From Caulobacter vibrioides (GTDB lineage Bacteria; Pseudomonadota; Alphaproteobacteria; Caulobacterales; Caulobacteraceae): a DNA stretch of 64,000 nucleotides. Each line of letters opens with the position of its first letter. Within the stretch, counting starts at the first letter, position 1. A program made the position numbers and the translations under genes. The stretch spans positions 1 to 64,000 of the forward strand of contig NZ_PJRR01000014.1 in NCBI RefSeq assembly GCF_002858865.1, in the 5' to 3' direction. This document shows positions 44,761-52,892 of the stretch, piece by piece. The notes under the pieces are model-generated. The model was not told the origin of the DNA and did not search any database. It saw nothing but the letters and a program-made list of their open reading frames with translations.

Positions 44761-45807
44761 TTGTCCCTAGCTTCCTCCTCCTGGTGGCGCGCCGGCGTCC
44801 ACGCCGACCGCCGGCCGTTCCTCTTGGCCCGCAACCGGATCACCAAGGCGTTCCGCGCCTGGTTCGAGGATCAGGGTTTCGAGGAGGTCGAGGCTGCGGC
44901 CCTGCAAGTCTCGCCCGGCAACGAGGCGCATCTGCACGCCTTCGCCACCCAGGCCCTGACGATCGCCGGCGAGGCCAGTCCGCTCTACCTGCACACCTCG
45001 CCCGAGTTCGCCTGCAAGAAGCTCCTGGCGGCAGGCGAGAACAAGATCTTCAGCCTGGGCAAGGTGTGGCGCAACCGCGAGCGCGGGCCGCTGCATCATC
45101 CCGAGTTCACCATGCTGGAGTGGTACCGGGCCGCCGCCCCCTACCAGACCCTGATGGACGACTGCGCCGTCCTGCTGGCCCTGGCCGCCGAGACGGCGGG
45201 GACCACGCGCTTTGCCTTCCGGGGCATGACCTGTGATCCCTTCACGGCGCCCGAGCGCCTGTCGGTGGCCGAGGCTTTTGCGCGCCACGCGGGTGTCGAC
45301 CTCCTGGCCAGCGTGGCGGCGGACGGTTCGACCGACCGCGACGCCCTGGCCGCGCAGGCGCGCAGCGCCGGGATCCGGGTGGCCGAGGACGACGGCTGGG
45401 CCGACATCTTCAGCCGGATCATCGTCGAGAAGGTCGAGCCACGCCTGGGCGAGGGCCGGGCCACCATCCTCTGCGAATATCCGATCAGCGAGGCGGCCCT
45501 GGCCCGTCCCAAGGACGCCGACCCGCGCGTGGCCGAGCGGTTCGAGCTCTATGCCTGCGGGGTGGAGCTGGCCAATGCGTTCGGGGAACTCACCGACCCG
45601 GCCGAGCAGCGCCGCCGGTTCCTGATCGAGATGGACGAGAAGGCGCGGATCTATGGCGAGCGCTATCCGATCGACGAGGACTTCCTGGCCGCCCTGGCGC
45701 ACATGCCGCCGGCGTCGGGCTCGGCCCTGGGCTTTGATCGGCTGGTGCTGCTGGCCACCGGCGCGCGGCGGATCGAGGACGTGGTCTGGACGCCGGTCGC
45801 GGGGTGA
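44761..45807 (+). CDS. epmA: EF-P beta-lysylation ligase EpmA
   Basis: This 348-residue paralogue of class II lysyl-tRNA synthetase lacks the anticodon-binding domain. Class II motifs are visible: [12 protein letters not shown] with the following [22 protein letters not shown], motif 2 [22 protein letters not shown] and motif 3 [16 protein letters not shown]. It activates (R)-beta-lysine, made by EpmB, and attaches it to EF-P lysine. The likely start is TTG at 44761. It is divergent from efp, so the two share one regulatory region. Confidence 0.94.
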   Translation: MSLASSSWWRAGVHADRRPFLLARNRITKAFRAWFEDQGFEEVEAAALQVSPGNEAHLHAFATQALTIAGEASPLYLHTSPEFACKKLLAAGENKIFSLGKVWRNRERGPLHHPEFTMLEWYRAAAPYQTLMDDCAVLLALAAETAGTTRFAFRGMTCDPFTAPERLSVAEAFARHAGVDLLASVAADGSTDRDALAAQARSAGIRVAEDDGWADIFSRIIVEKVEPRLGEGRATILCEYPISEAALARPKDADPRVAERFELYACGVELANAFGELTDPAEQRRRFLIEMDEKARIYGERYPIDEDFLAALAHMPPASGSALGFDRLVLLATGARRIEDVVWTPVAG

Positions 45808-45844
45808 AAATCCTCGCCGCATATAAAAAATGCACGACCCCTCT

Positions 45845-45865
45845 TGCGAACTGCACGCGTTCGCA
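45845..45865. promoter_or_regulatory. Perfect palindrome, candidate operator
   Basis: TGCGAAC and GTTCGCA arms (7 bp each) are separated by 7 bp. This lies about 170 bp upstream of the small protein/TerB pair and after epmA. The GAAC-N7-GTTC arrangement is inverted rather than the direct GTTC-N7-GTTC of alphaproteobacterial LexA sites, so no regulator is named. Confidence 0.45.
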
Positions 45866-46035
45866 CAAGATAGAGAAAGCGGGCCGGGCCCCTCTGACGT
45901 AGTCGACACCCCCATGTCGAACGTGATGTCGGACCGCATCGGGTGCGCTCGATGTTGGGTCCTGGCGGCTTACCCCCTCTCGCCATACCCCTCGCCCGGC
46001 GTCGGGCGCGCCCCTCGACACCAGAGGAGCGCCCA

Positions 46036-46221
46036 TTGACCCTATTGAACGCCCGACAACTGCGCGCCGAGATCGCGCGGCTGACGACCGCCCTGCATGA
46101 AGAAGCCCGCAAGCCGACGCCCGATCGCGGCCTGATGCGGCTGTGGGATCTGCGCCGCGAGCGGCTCAAGGAGCAGCTGTGGTCGCAGGAGACGAACGCC
46201 ACAGCCGCGCGGTGGCGGTGA
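46036..46221 (+). CDS. Small helical protein translated with a TerB-like protein
   Basis: This is a 61-residue, largely helical, basic protein (TLLNARQLRAEIARLTTALHEEARKPTP...RLWDLRRERLKEQLWS). The TTG at 46036 is preceded by AGAGGAG at the right distance. The stop overlaps the GTG start of the TerB-like gene (GTGA). No family is recognised. Confidence 0.65.
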   Translation: MTLLNARQLRAEIARLTTALHEEARKPTPDRGLMRLWDLRRERLKEQLWSQETNATAARWR

Positions 46222-46619
46222 TCCCGCCCAGGGACCCTCACGAGCATCATCGCGAACAGCTGGACGCCCTGGTCGCCGCCTGCGTGCTGATCGCCCAGGT
46301 CGACGGCGCCGTGACGCCCGACGAGCGCGGCCGGATGGTCGAACGCCTGAAACTGCACGCCGGACTGGAAGGCGCTGACCTGGAGGCCGCCCTGCGGGCC
46401 TTCGAGGCGCTGGACGCGCGCTTCGACGCCCGCCCCGAAGAGACCTGGGTCGAGGCCGAGCTGATGATCCGCCGCCTGAAGGGCAGCGCCGAGGCGGAAG
46501 GCGTGGCCTCGGCCGCCGTGGCGGTGTCAATCGACGGCGGACTGGAGGCCGAGGAGCGCGCCGCGGTGCTCGACATCTGCGGCTGGCTAGGCGTGAGCCC
46601 GGTGCGGGTTCTGCCCTAG
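46218..46619 (+). CDS. TerB-like (tellurite resistance B domain) protein
   Basis: The 133-residue helical protein carries TerB-domain features: QLDALVAACVLIAQVDGAVTPDERGRMVERL, then an internal repeat of similar type with a second acidic cluster (VAVSIDGGLEAEERAAVLDICGWLGVSP). Such domains are thought to bind metal ions or act as scaffolds in stress proteins. The start GTG at 46218 overlaps the stop of the preceding small gene by 4 bp. No other ter genes are nearby, so a tellurite role is not supported. Confidence 0.8.
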   Translation: MIPPRDPHEHHREQLDALVAACVLIAQVDGAVTPDERGRMVERLKLHAGLEGADLEAALRAFEALDARFDARPEETWVEAELMIRRLKGSAEAEGVASAAVAVSIDGGLEAEERAAVLDICGWLGVSPVRVLP

Positions 46620-46653
46620 GGGCCTTATGCGGTCCGCTGAGATTGTTTTCTCT

Positions 46654-46767
46654 CGTCATCCCGGCCGCAAGACCGCGTAGCGGGCTGTAGCGCCGGGACC
46701 CAGGGGCCACCGCACGATCGCTTGCCCCTGGGTCCCGGCTCTCCGCTTCGCTGCGGCCGGGATGACG
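46654..46767. repeat. Palindromic intergenic repeat, family F copy 2
   Basis: A 114-bp element has 16-bp perfect outer arms (CGTCATCCCGGCCGCA and complement) and inner complementary CCTGGGTCCCGG-type segments. It has the same design and length as 36581-36694. Confidence 0.85.
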
Positions 46768-46902
46768 AACGGTTTGGTCTTTGCAGCGCCGGAGGCTTTG
46801 GCTTCCGCCCTTGAAGGCGTCCCTAACCCTATGAGCGCTTGACGCGGATCAAGGCCGCGCGCCCTGCGTTGACCCAGAGTGGTTGCAAACAGGGAGCGAC
46901 GC

Positions 46903-47604
46903 ATGACCCGTCTGAAGGTCCATGTCGAACGGCACGCGGTGTCGCGGATCGGCTGGCTGCGCGCGGCGGTGCTGGGCGCCAATGACGGCATCGTCTCGAC
47001 CGCCTCGCTGGTGGTCGGGGTGGCGGCGGCCGAGGCCACGCGCGGTCCGATCCTGCTGGCGGCCGGCGCGGGCCTGGTGGCCGGCGCGATGTCGATGGCG
47101 GCCGGGGAGTATGTCTCGGTGGCCTCCCAGGCCGACAGCGAGGCCGCCGACCTGGCCCGCGAGCGCGCCGAACTGGCGACCCAGCCCGAGGAAGAGCTGG
47201 AGGAGATGACCGCGATCTATGTGGCGCGCGGCCTCACGCCCGACCTGGCCCGGCAGGTGGCCGAACAGCTGAACGCCGGCGACGCCCTGGCCGCTCACAC
47301 CCGCGACGAACTGGGCATTTCCGAGCACGTCACCGCACGCCCCGTGCAGGCGGCCCTGACCTCGGCGGCGACCTTCGCGGTGGGCGCGGCGATGCCGCTG
47401 GTGGTCTCGCTGCTGGCCCCGCTGCCGGTGATCATCCCGACCATCACGGTGGCCACCCTGGTGTTCCTGGCGGTGCTGGGCTGGCTGGGCGCCCGGACCG
47501 GCGGGGCCAGCCCCTGGAAGCCGATGCTGCGCGTCACCTTCTGGGGCGCTCTGGCCCTGCTGGTCACCGCCGTGATCGGCAAGCTGTTCGGGGCCGTGGT
47601 CTAG
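46903..47604 (+). CDS. VIT1/CCC1-family membrane transporter
   Basis: This 233-residue protein has five likely transmembrane helices and the VIT-family signature GANDGIVSTASLVVGVAAA near the N-terminus, then GAMSMAAGEYVSVASQADSE. A cytoplasmic acidic helical insert (EEELEEMTAIYVARGLTPDLA) and GAAMPLV/IIPTITVATLVFLA helices follow. Members move Fe2+ or Mn2+ out of the cytoplasm. The ATG at 46903 follows GGGAGCG. It is not linked to an iron regulator here. Confidence 0.88.
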   Translation: MTRLKVHVERHAVSRIGWLRAAVLGANDGIVSTASLVVGVAAAEATRGPILLAAGAGLVAGAMSMAAGEYVSVASQADSEAADLARERAELATQPEEELEEMTAIYVARGLTPDLARQVAEQLNAGDALAAHTRDELGISEHVTARPVQAALTSAATFAVGAAMPLVVSLLAPLPVIIPTITVATLVFLAVLGWLGARTGGASPWKPMLRVTFWGALALLVTAVIGKLFGAVV

Positions 47605-47605
47605 G

Positions 47606-47649
47606 GCGTGACGCCGAAAGTGGGAACCGGTTTCGGCGCAAGTCACGCT
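47606..47649. repeat. Alphaproteobacterial GTGGGAACCGG-type intergenic palindrome
   Basis: Inverted arms GCGTGA ... TCACGC and CGCCGAAA / TTTCGGCG surround GTGGGAACCGG. This motif class is widespread between genes in alphaproteobacteria. It lies 2 bp after the VIT gene stop. Confidence 0.7.
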
Positions 47650-47663
47650 CTAAGTGTTTGATT

Positions 47664-47711
47664 GAGAGCCTCGCGCGTCAAAACGATTCCGTTTTGGCGC
47701 GCGAGGCTCTC
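47664..47711. repeat. 48-bp long palindrome
   Basis: Arms of 14 bp (GAGAGCCTCGCGCG and complement) plus 7 bp (CAAAACG / CGTTTTG), broken by one T/G mismatch, surround a 4-nt loop ATTC. It lies between the VIT gene and epmB, 15 bp after another palindrome, and could fold into one very stable hairpin. Confidence 0.8.
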
Positions 47712-47761
47712 GGGGGCGCTGTTTGCGTTGGGGCGGAAAATCCCGCATATCCCCGCGCCTC

Positions 47762-48799
47762 ATGTCCCCCGCCCAGACCCTTCGCGACGCCCGGTCCCTG
47801 ACCGAGGCCGGATTGGTCCCGTCCGAGCGCCTGCCCGCGCTGGAGGCGGTGGCGGCGCGCTATGCGGTGGCGATCACCCCGGCCATGGCCGAACTGATCG
47901 ATCCAGACCGCGACGATGACCCGATCGCGCGGCAGTTCGTCCCCTCCCCGCAAGAGCTGGTGTCCAGTCCGGGCGAAGACGGCGACCCGATCGGCGACGC
48001 CGCCCATAGTCCGGTCGAGGGGATCGTCCATCGCTATCCCGACCGGGTGCTGCTGAAGCCGACCCACACCTGCGCGGTCTATTGCCGGTTCTGCTTCCGG
48101 CGCGAGATGGTCGGGCCCGAGGGGCTGTCAAACCTGACCCCCGCCCAGCTGGACGCGGCCTTCGCCTATATCGCGCAGCGCCCGCAGATCTGGGAGGTGA
48201 TCGTCACCGGCGGCGATCCGCTGGTGCTGTCGCCGCGTCGCCTGGCCGACCTGATGGACCGGCTGGAGGCGATCGACCATGTCAAGATCGTGCGCTTCCA
48301 CACCCGCGTGCCGGCCGTCGATCCCGGCGCGGTGACGCCCGAGCTGGTGGCGGCGCTGAAACGCTCGTCCAAGACCGTCTATGTCGCACTGCACGCCAAC
48401 CACGCGCGCGAGCTGACCCCCGCCGCCCGCGCGGCCTGCGCGCAGATCGTCGACGCCGGCGTTCCGATGGTCAGCCAGACCGTGCTGCTGCGCGGGGTGA
48501 ACGACAACCCCGAAACCCTGGTCGAGCTGATGCGGGCCTTCGTCGAGACGCGGATCCGGCCCTACTATCTGCATCACGGCGATCTGGCCCCCGGCACCGC
48601 CCATCTGCGGACCACGGTCGCCGAGGGGCAGGCGATCATGCGGGCCCTGCGCGGGACGCTGTCGGGCCTGGCTCAGCCCACCTATGTGCTGGATATCCCC
48701 GGCGGCCACGGCAAGGTTCCGGTCGGCCCCAACTACCTGTCCGACGGCGCGGTCGAGGACCCGGACGGCGCGGTTCGCCCCTATCCGCCGACGGCTTGA
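47762..48799 (+). CDS. epmB: EF-P lysine 2,3-aminomutase EpmB (KamA-family radical SAM enzyme)
   Basis: The 345-residue radical SAM protein has the [4Fe-4S] motif CAVYCRFCFRR, a GGDPLVLSP segment, PLP-related residues of the lysine aminomutase family and the C-terminal YLHHGDLAPGT...LDIPGGHGKVPV. It converts L-alpha-lysine to (R)-beta-lysine for EF-P modification. Identification as EpmB rather than catabolic KamA rests on the short length and the nearby efp and epmA genes. The ATG at 47762 is preferred over 47723 because the family N-terminus starts there. Confidence 0.88.
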   Translation: MSPAQTLRDARSLTEAGLVPSERLPALEAVAARYAVAITPAMAELIDPDRDDDPIARQFVPSPQELVSSPGEDGDPIGDAAHSPVEGIVHRYPDRVLLKPTHTCAVYCRFCFRREMVGPEGLSNLTPAQLDAAFAYIAQRPQIWEVIVTGGDPLVLSPRRLADLMDRLEAIDHVKIVRFHTRVPAVDPGAVTPELVAALKRSSKTVYVALHANHARELTPAARAACAQIVDAGVPMVSQTVLLRGVNDNPETLVELMRAFVETRIRPYYLHHGDLAPGTAHLRTTVAEGQAIMRALRGTLSGLAQPTYVLDIPGGHGKVPVGPNYLSDGAVEDPDGAVRPYPPTA

Positions 48800-48936
48800 T
48801 CGCCGCAGCGCCCACGCGCCCCGTTGCGACGCAGCAAAGCCTTGGCGAGGTCAGGGTTTCTCGTGCTAGAAAAGTTGTCACAACAGATGGCCCGGACTGT
48901 GCGTTCGGCGCGAAATCAAGCGAAGGCTTGGCTTTT

Positions 48937-49815
48937 ATGAGTGAAATCAAGACGGTCGGCGTGATCGGCGCCGGCCAGATGGGGTCGGGCATCGCGCATG
49001 TCGTCGCCCTGGGCGGCTATGACGTACGGCTTCACGACGTTTCGCGCGAGCGGATCGACGCCGGCATCGCCGTGATCGAGAAGAACATGGCCCGCCAGGT
49101 CGGCCGTGGGATCATCGATGACGCGGCCATGAAGGCGGCCCTGGCCCGCATCCAGCCCGCCGAGGGCCTGGAGGCGATCGGCGCCACCGACCTCGCCATC
49201 GAGGCGGCCACCGAGAACGAGGAGGTCAAGAAGTCGATCTTCCGCAGTCTGCAGCCGCACCTGAAGCCCGAGACGCTGCTGGCCTCGAACACCTCGTCGA
49301 TCTCGATCACGCGCTTGGCGTCGGCCACCGACCGCCCCGAGCGCTTCATCGGCCTGCACTTCATGAACCCCGTGCCGCTGATGAAGCTGGTGGAGATCAT
49401 CCGCGGCATCGCCACGGACGTCCCGACCTACGAGCGCGCGGTGACCTTCGCCCAGTCGCTGGGCAAGATCACCAGCAACGCCGAAGACTTCCCCGCCTTC
49501 ATCGTCAACCGCGTGCTGGTGCCGATGATCAACGAGGCGATCTACACGCTGTACGAAGGGGTCGGCACGGTCGACGCCATCGACACGGCGATGAAGCTGG
49601 GCGCCAACCACCCGATGGGCCCGCTGGAGCTGGGCGACTTCATCGGTCTGGATACCGTGCTCAGCATCATGAACGTGCTGCACGAGGGCCTGGCCGACAG
49701 CAAATACCGCCCCTGCCCGCTGCTGGTGAAATATGTCGAGGCCGGCTGGCTTGGCAAAAAGACCGGACGCGGGTTCTATGACTACCGGGGCGAGACGCCG
49801 GTTCCCACGCGCTAA
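48937..49815 (+). CDS. hbd: 3-hydroxybutyryl-CoA dehydrogenase
   Basis: This 292-residue NAD(P)-dependent enzyme has the Rossmann motif GVIGAGQMGSGIA (residues 8-20). The catalytic residues are Glu/His in LHFMNPVPLMKLVEII, Ser in SNTSSISIT and Asn in FPAFIVNRVLVPMINEA. It interconverts (S)-3-hydroxybutyryl-CoA and acetoacetyl-CoA. In many alphaproteobacteria it follows etfBA; here it is separated by about 10 kb containing efp-related and TonB receptor genes. The ATG at 48937 begins the conserved MSEIKTVGVIG. Confidence 0.95.
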   Translation: MSEIKTVGVIGAGQMGSGIAHVVALGGYDVRLHDVSRERIDAGIAVIEKNMARQVGRGIIDDAAMKAALARIQPAEGLEAIGATDLAIEAATENEEVKKSIFRSLQPHLKPETLLASNTSSISITRLASATDRPERFIGLHFMNPVPLMKLVEIIRGIATDVPTYERAVTFAQSLGKITSNAEDFPAFIVNRVLVPMINEAIYTLYEGVGTVDAIDTAMKLGANHPMGPLELGDFIGLDTVLSIMNVLHEGLADSKYRPCPLLVKYVEAGWLGKKTGRGFYDYRGETPVPTR

Positions 49816-49848
49816 GCGAGCGGGCGGCGTCTCCGAAAAGGGGACGCC

Positions 49849-51090
49849 ATGACCGACACCACCGCGCCGTTGACGGAGGCCCTGCGCCCCGTCGCCAAGG
49901 CTGACCGCCACCTGAGCCTCGACGTCCTGCGGGGCCTGGGGGTGATGGGTATCCTGGCGGTCAACGCCGTGGCCTTCGGCCTGCCCATGCCGGTCTACAT
50001 GTCGCCGGAGCTGTCGCCCTTCGGGATGGCGGGCGCCGAGGCCTCGGCCTGGTGGGTGGTCCAGACCTTCTTCCACTACAAGTTCATCACCCTGTTCTCG
50101 ATCCTGTTCGGGGTGTCGATCCTGCTGGTCGGCGGCGAGCGCTCGGACAAGGCGCGCGGCGCCCTGCTGCGCCGCCGTCTGGGCTGGCTGCTGGTGATCG
50201 GCCTGCTGCACGGTCTCCTGATCTGGTTCGGCGACATTCTGCTGCTCTACGCCTGCACGGGCTTTGTCGCCCTGCTGGCGCGGTCCTGGACGCCCAGGCG
50301 GCTGTTCACGGTCAGCCTGACCATCCTGCTCCTGGGCTCGGCCCTGGCGATCGCGCCGCTGTTCCTGCTGGAAAGCGCGCCGGCCGAGCTGCAGCAAAAG
50401 ATCATCGCGGAGATGAACCAGCCCGGGTCGGGGGTGGACGTGGCGGCTGCGACGGCGGCGATGCGCGGGGGGCTGGTCGCGGCCCTGGGCGAAAACTTCA
50501 AGAGCTGGATGATCCTTCAGCCCATGAGCGTCATCGTGTTCATCTGGCGCACGGGCGCCCTGATGCTGCTGGGCATGGCCCTGTTCAAGACCGGCTTCCT
50601 GACCGGCAAGGCCAAGACCTGGGTCTATCTGCTGCTGATCGCTCTGGGCGGCGCGGGCCTGGCCTGGACCGGCTGGGAGAGCAGCATGAAACTGGCCACC
50701 GACTTCGCCAAGCCGCAGGCCCTGGGCCGCTTCAACATGGCCTATGAGTTCGCCAGCCTGCCCATCACGCTCGGCTATGCGTCGCTGGCGATCCTGCTGA
50801 TCCGCTCGCGCGCCATCGCGGGCCTGCTGAACCCCGTAGCGCGCCTGGGCCAGATGGCCTTCACCAACTATCTGACCCAGTCGCTGATCATGACGACGAT
50901 CTTCTGGAGCGGGCGGGGCCTTGGCCTGTTCGGCGAGTTCAACCGCGTTGAACTGTGGGGCTGCGTCGTCGCCATCTGGGCGCTGCAGCTGATCTGGTCG
51001 CCGCTGTGGCTGTCGCGCTTCTCGATGGGGCCGATGGAGTGGATCTGGCGCCGCCTCGCCTACGGCAAGGGGCTCGCGCGCGGGGCCTGA
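49849..51090 (+). CDS. DUF418 / YeiB-like membrane protein
   Basis: This 413-residue polytopic protein has about ten transmembrane segments and the DUF418 landmarks LDVLRGLGVMGILAVNAVAFG near the start, FITLFSILFGVSILL and a C-terminal GQMAFTNYLTQSLIMT with RLGPMEWIWR-like end. The function of the family is unknown, possibly transport or acyl transfer. The ATG at 49849 follows a GGGGACGCC. It lies 33 bp after hbd and could share its transcript. Confidence 0.88.
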   Translation: MTDTTAPLTEALRPVAKADRHLSLDVLRGLGVMGILAVNAVAFGLPMPVYMSPELSPFGMAGAEASAWWVVQTFFHYKFITLFSILFGVSILLVGGERSDKARGALLRRRLGWLLVIGLLHGLLIWFGDILLLYACTGFVALLARSWTPRRLFTVSLTILLLGSALAIAPLFLLESAPAELQQKIIAEMNQPGSGVDVAAATAAMRGGLVAALGENFKSWMILQPMSVIVFIWRTGALMLLGMALFKTGFLTGKAKTWVYLLLIALGGAGLAWTGWESSMKLATDFAKPQALGRFNMAYEFASLPITLGYASLAILLIRSRAIAGLLNPVARLGQMAFTNYLTQSLIMTTIFWSGRGLGLFGEFNRVELWGCVVAIWALQLIWSPLWLSRFSMGPMEWIWRRLAYGKGLARGA

Positions 51091-51154
51091 AATCGCAAGA
51101 GCCCTCTGGCTTGGCGGCATCCGCGTTGAGTGTGGGCGCTCACGCGGATGGAAA

Positions 51155-51244
51155 TCCTCGTCCTTCGACAAGCTCAGGATGAGGATTTTGTGCGAACCGC
51201 AGCGACCTGTCGTCCTCACCCTGAGCCTGTCGAAGGGCGAGGAC
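51155..51244. repeat. Palindromic intergenic repeat, family E
   Basis: A 90-bp element has inverted arms TCCTCGTCCTTCGACAAGCTCAGG and the near-complement CCTGAGCCTGTCGAAGGGCGAGGA. It is similar in style to family D (CTTCGA / TCGAAG, TCAGGATGAGG). Confidence 0.8.
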
Positions 51245-51575
51245 GGCTGAGCAGCTCTTTGACTTGAAGGATGTCGAGGCGCGCTCCCCCCCGGGGCGCG
51301 CCTCCTTTTCCGCCGGTATCAGGCCTTGTCGCAAGGCCTGGAGATCGAGCCCCCCCGAGGCCGACGCGATAGGGGAATCGCGCCGGCTAGACCGCCGAAC
51401 CCCGGCGGAGGAGTCGACGACCGCTCCCTCGAGCGCGCCAACTACCCCACCGGCGCGCCCGAAAAAGCCCGCTCCTTTTGGCGGTGCGGCGCCGGTCTGT
51501 CATTGCCCGCACGTCCACGTTCTATTGTCTCGCCGTCCGGAATCGGCGAGAGGCTCCTCGAACTGTCGAGGACCC
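51245..51575. other. Upstream region of the AraC-family gene
   Basis: This 331-bp stretch has open frames in several directions but no convincing coding pattern; the frame continuous with the regulator is open from 51264. It probably holds the promoter. No repeat or RNA was recognised. Confidence 0.4.
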
Positions 51576-52604
51576 ATGGACGCTGAAACTCCGCCTAGAG
51601 ACTTATGGATCCTGGACGCCCGCGAGCAGGCCGACGCCGCCGAGCGCTACCGGCAAGCCTGCGCCCAGTTGTTCGACGTCACCCTGCTGGAGCCCGACAC
51701 CGCGTTCCACAATCGGATGGACGGCTACAATCTGGGCGGCGTCGTCCTGGCCCGCTGCAAGGGCGTGCCCCAGCGCTTTGATCGTCGCTACGCCCACATC
51801 ATCGCCGACACCGCCGACTCGGTGCTGGCCGTGCTGGAGCTGAGCTCGGGCGGCTGGAGCGGGATCTATGACGGGCGACCGGCCGACAGCGGCATGGGCG
51901 CGATCCGTCTCGTCGACATGTCGCGGCCGTTCGACATGACCACCGCCGCCTTCGAGACCCTGAACCTGGCCATCCCCCGCGCGACGCTGGACGAACAGGT
52001 CGACCACATCGACTTTCATGGCCGCGTGGTGTCGGAGAATACCGCCACCGGGCGGATTCTGGGCGCCCATATGCGGGCGGTCTGGGACAGCATCGAGACG
52101 ATCACCACCGCCGAGGCGGCGCTGGCGGCCAAGGCGGCGGCGACGCTGTTCAGCGCGGCGATCCTGGCCCACGGCGAAGTCGCCGGCGCCGACGCCCGGC
52201 CGATCGAAAAGATGCTGCTGGCCTCGGCCCGCGACTTTGTCATCGGCCGGCTGGCCGACCCGGAGCTGTCGCCCGAGGCGGTGCGCCAGCACCTGGGGGT
52301 CTCGCGCAGCCTGCTCTACCGGGTGTTCGAGCCCGCCGGCGGCGTCAGCGCCTTCATCCAGGCGCGACGCCTCGATCAGGCTTTCGACGAGATCATCCGC
52401 GATCAGAGCGAGCGCAAGACCCTGGCCGAGATCGGCTATGGCCTGGGCTTCCGCTCCGACGCCCACTTCAGCCGCGTGTTCCGCGCCCGTTTCGGCGTGA
52501 CACCGGGCCGCCTGCGCCGCCTGGGCGCCTCGGCGCGTCAGGAGGGCCTGTCAGCCCTGGAGCGGCCGGACGACGTGTTCGTGTGGATCGGGAGCTTGTT
52601 GTAG
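51576..52604 (+). CDS. AraC-family transcriptional regulator
   Basis: This 342-residue protein has an N-terminal sensor half resembling AraC-binding-like domains (about residues 30-200) and a C-terminal AraC double helix-turn-helix (EAVRQHLGVSRSLLYRVFEPAGGVSAFIQARRLDQAF, then TLAEIGYGLGFRSDAHFSRVFRARFGVTPGRLR). The ATG at 51576 is chosen since upstream residues are low-complexity. Its effector and targets are unknown; the adjacent DUF418 gene is a possible target. Confidence 0.9.
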   Translation: MDAETPPRDLWILDAREQADAAERYRQACAQLFDVTLLEPDTAFHNRMDGYNLGGVVLARCKGVPQRFDRRYAHIIADTADSVLAVLELSSGGWSGIYDGRPADSGMGAIRLVDMSRPFDMTTAAFETLNLAIPRATLDEQVDHIDFHGRVVSENTATGRILGAHMRAVWDSIETITTAEAALAAKAAATLFSAAILAHGEVAGADARPIEKMLLASARDFVIGRLADPELSPEAVRQHLGVSRSLLYRVFEPAGGVSAFIQARRLDQAFDEIIRDQSERKTLAEIGYGLGFRSDAHFSRVFRARFGVTPGRLRRLGASARQEGLSALERPDDVFVWIGSLL

Positions 52605-52641
52605 GCGCTCTTGCACGCAGGGCGGAGGAGGCCGAACGTCT

Positions 52642-52749
52642 TTGCGTCCTTCGAGGCTCGCCTTCGGCTCGCACCTCAGGATGAGGAACACTGCTGCTGA
52701 ACACCTCATCCTGAGGTGCGCGCTCCTGAGCGCCCCTCGAAGGACGCAA
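52642..52749. repeat. Palindromic intergenic repeat, family D copy 2
   Basis: A 108-bp element has 15-bp perfect arms (TTGCGTCCTTCGAGG and complement) and internal CACCTCAGGATGAGG / CCTCATCCTGAGGTG segments. It directly adjoins a family A element, as copy 1 neighbours a family A element at 33.6 kb. Confidence 0.85.
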
Positions 52750-52751
52750 GG

Positions 52752-52886
52752 ACGCCCCCTCCGTCACGCGGCTACGCCGCGCGCCACCTCCCCCGCAAGC
52801 GGGGCAGGAGGGTGTCCAAGTCCTCCTCCCCCGTAACACGGGGGAGGTGGCGCGGCGCGGATACGCGACGTGACGGAGGGGGCGCT
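52752..52886. repeat. Palindromic intergenic repeat, family A copy 3
   Basis: A 135-bp element is in reverse orientation relative to copies 1 and 2. It starts ACGCCCCCTCCGTCACG and ends CGTGACGGAGGGGGCGCT. Inner modules include CCGCAAGCGGGGCAGGAGG. It lies between the AraC gene and feoB, after the feoB stop. Confidence 0.85.
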
Positions 52887-52892
52887 CTGGCC

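Noticed and set aside
45845..45865. LexA (SOS) box
   Set aside because: The alphaproteobacterial LexA site is a direct GTTC-N7-GTTC repeat; here the halves are inverted with 7-bp spacing.
48916..51219. 767-residue minus-strand frame across hbd and the DUF418 gene
   Set aside because: Antisense shadow covering two real plus-strand genes and an intergenic repeat.
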